From: Aristolochia californica
Lineage: Eukaryota; Streptophyta; Magnoliopsida; Piperales; Aristolochiaceae
NCBI GenBank assembly: GCA_029961685.1
Contig: JARWKL010000006.1
Location: 7,942,748 to 8,006,747, forward strand
DNA length: 64,000 bases
Direction of reading: 5' to 3'
Shown here: positions 59,105-64,000 of the stretch, in pieces
How positions within the stretch are numbered: the first letter of the stretch is position 1
Layout of the letters: every line of letters starts with the position of its first letter
Program-made: the position numbers and the translations under genes
The notes under the pieces: model-generated
Database searches by the model: none
Seen by the model: only the letters and a program-made list of their open reading frames with translations
Told to the model about the DNA's origin: nothing

Positions 59105-62100
59105 TAAATCCCTTTCTTATAAAATTCCAAGCTATTAGGGCACTAGTGGAATTTCCCAAACTTGGATATCAAAACTTTTGTGTTCATTTGTGGTTGTGAA
59201 TAAATTTTTTTTACTTACATTTGTCGTTGTTTTAAATTTTTTGCATACATAAACAACAAAATTTTCATTTTTTTGTGATCTATTTGCCTTTTTATCTCTT
59301 TGTTTAAGAGATAAAGGGAAAAGTAAAAACTCACATTTTGATTTAAGAAAAAAGAATATATCTAAAATGGAAATTCACAAATGTAGAGAGAGATAATTCA
59401 AAAAAGTTTCTATACTTTTTAGGGGTTGCAAAATCTTTCTTGTTTTTATATATTAGGTTTCGCAATCATCGGGAAAAAGAGGAGACGGGGGATTTTTAAT
59501 TGAGTGTTGATTCCCAATCGATAAGTCATTTCTTACAAAAATATAACCCGTTATGCATGATTGACTGATAAATCACTTTACAATCATCTATGATTGATAG
59601 GTCAGTTTTTTTGTAAATGTGCAAAATAGTGGCATGTTTGACTCGGGTAAATATCCCAACACTCGTTCACTTGAGAATTTAATGAGGCTTGCATCCCATT
59701 GGTCATTTGAATTTTTAACTTGTTTCAAGCATGCATATCTATATTCAAAACATGTGTAGGATCAATTAGAAATCTCTTTCTTATAAAATTCGAAGCTATT
59801 AGGGTTGAACTAGTGAAATTTTCGAAACTTGGATATCAAAACTTTTGTGTTCATTTGTGGTGTGTGAATAAATTTTCTTTACTTACATTTGTTGTTTTTG
59901 AAATATTTTGCATACATAAACTCTAAAATTTTAGTTTTGTTGTGATATATTTTCCTTTTTATCACTTTATTTACAAGATAAAGGGAAAAGTGAAAACTCA
60001 ATTTGTGATTTAAGAAAAAAGTTTACATCTAATATGGAAAAGCAAAAATGTAGAGAGAGATAATTCCAAAAAGTGTCCGTAATTTTTAGGGATTGCAAAG
60101 GCTTTTTAGTTTTTACATATTAGGTTTCGTAATCATCGGGGAAAGGGGAGGCTGGAGATTTTTAACTAAGTTTTGACGCTCAATCCATAAGGTATTTCTC
60201 ACAAAAATATAGCCCGTTACGCATGATTGACCGATAAATCTCTTTACAATCATCTATGATTGTTAGGTCGGCTTTTTTGTAAATGGGCAAAATAATGGCT
60301 AATTTTACTCGGGTAAATATCCCACCGCATGTTCACTTGAGAATTTAATGAGGTTTGGATCCCATAGGTCATTTGCATCTTTAACATCTTTCATGCATGT
60401 ATATCAATATTTAAAACATGTGTAGGATCAATTAGAAATCTCTTTCTTATAAAATTCCTAGCTATTAGGGTTGAACTAGTGGAATTTCCCAAACTTGGAT
60501 ATCAAAACTTTTGTGTTCATTTGTGGTGTGTGAATAAATTTTCTTTACTTACATTTGTTGTTGTTTTAAATTTTTTACATACATAAAATACAAAATTTTG
60601 ATTTTGTTGTGATATATTGGCCTTTTTATCTCATTGTTTACGAGATAAAGGGAAAAGTGAAAACTCAAGTTTTGATTTAACTAAAATGTATACATCTTAA
60701 ATGGAAATACAGATACGTAGAGGGAGATAATACCACAAAGTGCCCGTAATTTTTTTGGGATTGCGAACTCTTTCTTGTTTTTATATATTAGGTTTCGCAA
60801 TCGTTGGGAAATGGGGGAGACGGGGGATTTTTATCTAAGTGTTGACTCCCAATCCATAAGTCACTTCTTACAAAAATATAGACCATTACACATGATTGAC
60901 TAATAAATCACTTTATAATCATCTATGATTGTTAGGTCAACTTTTTTGTAAATGAGCAAAATAAGGGTTTGTTTGACTCAAGCAAATATCCCACGACACG
61001 TTCACTTGAGAATTTAATGAGGTTTGGATCCAATAAGTCATTTGCATCTTTAATATGTTTCTAACATGCATATCCATATTTAAAACATGTGTAGGATCAA
61101 TTAGAAATCTCTTTCTTATAAAATTTCAAGCTATTAGGGTTAAACTAGTGGAATTTCCCAAACTTGGATATCAAAACTTTTGTATTCATTTGTGGTGTGT
61201 GAATAAATTTTCTTTACTTACATTTGTTGTTGTTTACAATTTTTTCCATTCATAGAGTGTAAAATTTTCATTTTGTTGTCATCTATTTACCTTATAATAT
61301 CTTTATTTATGAGATAAAGGGAAAAGTGAAAACTCAAGTTTTGATTTTAAAAAAAAGTTTACATCTATAATGCAAATACACAAATGTAGAGAGAGATAAT
61401 TCCAAAAAGTGTCTGTAATTTTTAGGGATTGCAAACTCTTTCTAGTTTTTATATATTAGGTTTCACAATCGCAAGGAAAAGGGGATGCGGGGGATTTTTA
61501 AGTGAGTGTTGACTCCCAATCCATAAGGCATTTCTCACAAAAATATAGCCCGTTACACAAGATTGGCCGATAAATCACTAGGTCAGCTTTTTGGTAAATG
61601 GGCAAAATAATAGCTTGTTTGACTCGGGTAAAAATCCCAACTCACATTCACCTGATAATTTAATGAGGTCTGGATCCCATAGGTCATTTACATCTTTAAC
61701 ATGTTTCAAGCATGCATATCCATATTTAAAACATGTGTAGGATCAATTGGAAATCTCTTTCTTACAAAATTCCAAGCTATTAGGGTTGAACTAGTGCAAT
61801 TTCCCAAACTTGGATATCAAAACTTTGTGTTCATTTGTGGAGTGTGAATAAATAATTTTTACTTTCATTTGTTGTTGTTTTAAATTTTTCGCATACATAA
61901 ACTCCAAAATTTTCATTTTGTTGTGATCTCTTTACCTTTTTCTCTTTTTTTTTTTTACGAGATAAAGGGAAAAGTTTAAACTCATGGTTTGATTTAAGAA
62001 AAAAGTATACATCTAAAATGTAAATGCACAAATGAAGAGAGAGATAATTCCCAAAAGTTTTGTGTAATTTTTTGGGATTGAAAACTCTTTCTTGTTTTTA

Positions 62101-64000
62101 TGTATTAGGTTTCAAAATTGTCGGGAAAAGGGGGAGGCGGGGGATTTTTAACTAAGTGTTGACTCCTAATCTATAAGTTATTTCTTAAAAAAAAATATCC
62201 CCTTATGCATGATTTACTGATAAATCACTTTACAATCATCAATGATTGTTTGGTCAGTTTTTTTTTTTTGTAAATGGGCAAAATTGTGGCTTGTTTGACT
62301 CGGGTAAATATCCCAACTCACGTTAACTTGAAAATTTAATGAGGTTCTGATCCCATTTGTCATTTGCATCTTTAACATGTTTCAAGTATGCATATCCATG
62401 TTGAAAACATGTGTAGGATCAATTAGAAATCTCTTTCTTATGAAATTCCAAGCTTTTAGGTTGAACTAGTGGAATTTCCCAAACTTGGATATCAAAACTT
62501 TTGTCTTCTTTTTTGGTGAGTGAATAAATTTTCTTTACATACATTTTTTATTGTTTTAAATTTTTTACATACATAAACTCTAAAATTTTCATTTTGTTGT
62601 TATCTATTTGCCTTTTTATCTCTTTGTTTACGAGATAAAGGGAAAAGTGAAAACTCAGGTTTTGATTTAAGAAAAAATTATACATCTAAAATGGAAATGC
62701 ACAATTGGAGAGAGAGATAATTCTAAAAAGTGCCCGTAATTTTTAAGGATTGCAAACTCTTTCTTGTTTTTATGTGTTAGGTTTTGCAGTCATCGGGAAA
62801 AGGGGGAGGTGGTTGATTTTTAACTAAGTGTTGTCTCCTAATCCATAAATCATTTCTTACACAAATATAGCCAGTTACTCATGATTGACCAATAAATCAC
62901 TTTACAATCATTTATGATTGTTAGGTCAATTTTTTTGTAAATGGGCAAAATAATGGCATGTTTTAACTTGGGTAAATATCCCACTAGACGTAGACTTGAG
63001 AATTTAATGAGGTTTAGATATTATAAGTCATTTGCATCTTAAATATATTTCAAGCATGCATATCCATATTTAAAACATTTGTAGGATCAATTAGAAATCT
63101 CTTTCTTATAAAATTCCAAGCTACTAGGGTTGAACTAGTGGAATTTCCAAAACTTGGATATCAAAACTTTGGTCTCCATTTGTGGTGTGTGAATAAATTT
63201 TCTTTACTTACATTTGTTGTTTTTTTAAATTTTTAACTTACAAAAACTCTAAAATTTTCATTTTGTTGTGATCTATTTGTCTTTTTAACTCTTTGTTAAC
63301 GAGATAAAAGTGAAAACTCAGGTTTTGATTTAAGAAAAAGGTATAAATCAAAATTTTAAAGGCACAAATGTAGAAAGAGAGAATTCCAAGAAGTCTCCAT
63401 AATTTTTAGGGACAACAAACTCTTTCTAATTTTTATATATTAGGTTTCACAATCATCGAGAAAAGGGGAAGGCAAAGGATTTTTAACTGAGTGTCGACTC
63501 CCAATCCATATGTCATTTCTTACAAAAATATAGACCGTCATGCATGATTGACCGATAAATCACTTGACAATCATCTAAGATTGTTTGGTCAGTTTTTTTG
63601 TCAATTGGCAAAATATTGGCTTGTTTGACTCGGGTAAATATCCCACGACTCGTACACTTGAGAATTTAATGAGGTCTGGATCCCATAGGTCATTTGCATC
63701 TTTAACATATTTCATGCATGCATTTCCATATTTAAAACATGTGTAGGATCAATTAGAAATCTCTTTCTTATAAAATTCCAAGCTTTAAGGGTTGAACTAA
63801 TGGAATTTTTGAAACTTGGATATCAAAACTTTTGGATTCATTAGTGGTGTGTGAATAAATTTTCTTTAATAGTATTTATAGTTTTTTTAAATTTTTTGCA
63901 TACATAAACTATAAAATTTTCTTTTTTTTGTGATCTTTTTGCCTTTTTATCTCTTTGTTTACGAGATAAAGGGAAAAGTTGAAACTCGCGTTTTGATTTA
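59105..64000. repeat. Tandem satellite of about 665 bp
   Basis: The landmark ATCAATTAGAAATCTC recurs at 59761, 60427, 61096, 61742, 62418, 63086 and 63748, giving spacings of 646-676 bp. About 7.4 monomers are seen and the array runs off the window. Each monomer has a TTTATCTC...GAGATAAA dyad and a CAATCATCTATGATTG dyad. Short open frames repeat with the monomer and are not genes. Confidence 0.92.

Noticed and set aside
59720..62031. Repeated 66-68 codon frames (59720, 61055, minus 61831)
   Set aside because: They repeat with the satellite monomer and are broken in most monomers.

Overview
The window is plant (angiosperm) repeat-rich DNA, probably heterochromatin. It is dominated by degraded, rearranged integrated copies of a pararetrovirus (family Caulimoviridae), set in AT-rich minisatellite and polypurine/polypyrimidine DNA. 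The right end holds a Ty1-copia-type LTR remnant and a 665-bp satellite. I see no convincing host gene. The assignment rests on viral domains read in the sequence: a 30K-type movement protein, a capsid region with a CCHC zinc knuckle, an aspartic protease (DSGAD), a reverse transcriptase (YIDD) and RNase H, with no integrase and no LTRs. The plant-type initiator-Met tRNA primer site (TGGTATCAGAGCC) and the long structured leader also fit.

Layout: 1-7715, a minisatellite of about 19-bp units that changes strand near 790. 7716-13283, viral copy A (+). 13284-16980, copy B (-). 16981-18257, minisatellite again, with another strand change. 18258-19366, fragment C (+). 19367-20186, fragment D (-). 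20196-28130, copy E (+), one whole genome length (about 7.94 kb). 28131-31292, copy F (+), joined in tandem to E. 31293-34886, (GAAA)n-type DNA with strand flips. 34887-40076, copy G (-), and 40077-48020, copy H (+); G and H form a palindrome with 5.1-kb arms. 48021-50499, (GAAA)n-type DNA. 50500-52769, copy I (-). 52770-58015, copy J (+). 58016-58458, fragment K (+). 58459-59104, the 3' end of a copia-type element with its LTR. 59105-64000, the 665-bp satellite.

Comparing copies gives one consistent genome plan: promoter (TATATAAGG), poly(A) signal, primer binding site, a three-codon upstream ORF, a 340-nt leader hairpin, ORF1 movement protein (340 codons), ORF2 capsid-protease-RT-RNase H (about 1,510 codons), ORF3 (433 codons, function unknown, RG-rich then Trp-rich) and ORF4 (about 120 codons, function unknown, acidic tail). 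ORF1 and ORF2 are 2 nt apart, ORF2 and ORF3 overlap by 8 nt (ATGTATAA), and ORF4 follows ORF3 closely. All copies of ORF1 and ORF2 are broken or truncated. ORF3 is open in H. ORF4 is open in all six copies that contain it.

The most notable features are the G/H palindrome flanked by a 259-bp direct repeat of host DNA, the shunt-like leader, converging viral promoters in A/B, and several inverted pairs (A/B, G/H, I/J) that could produce double-stranded viral RNA. Genus assignment is open; the layout recalls florendovirus/petuvirus-like endogenous viruses but separates the movement protein and adds ORF4.
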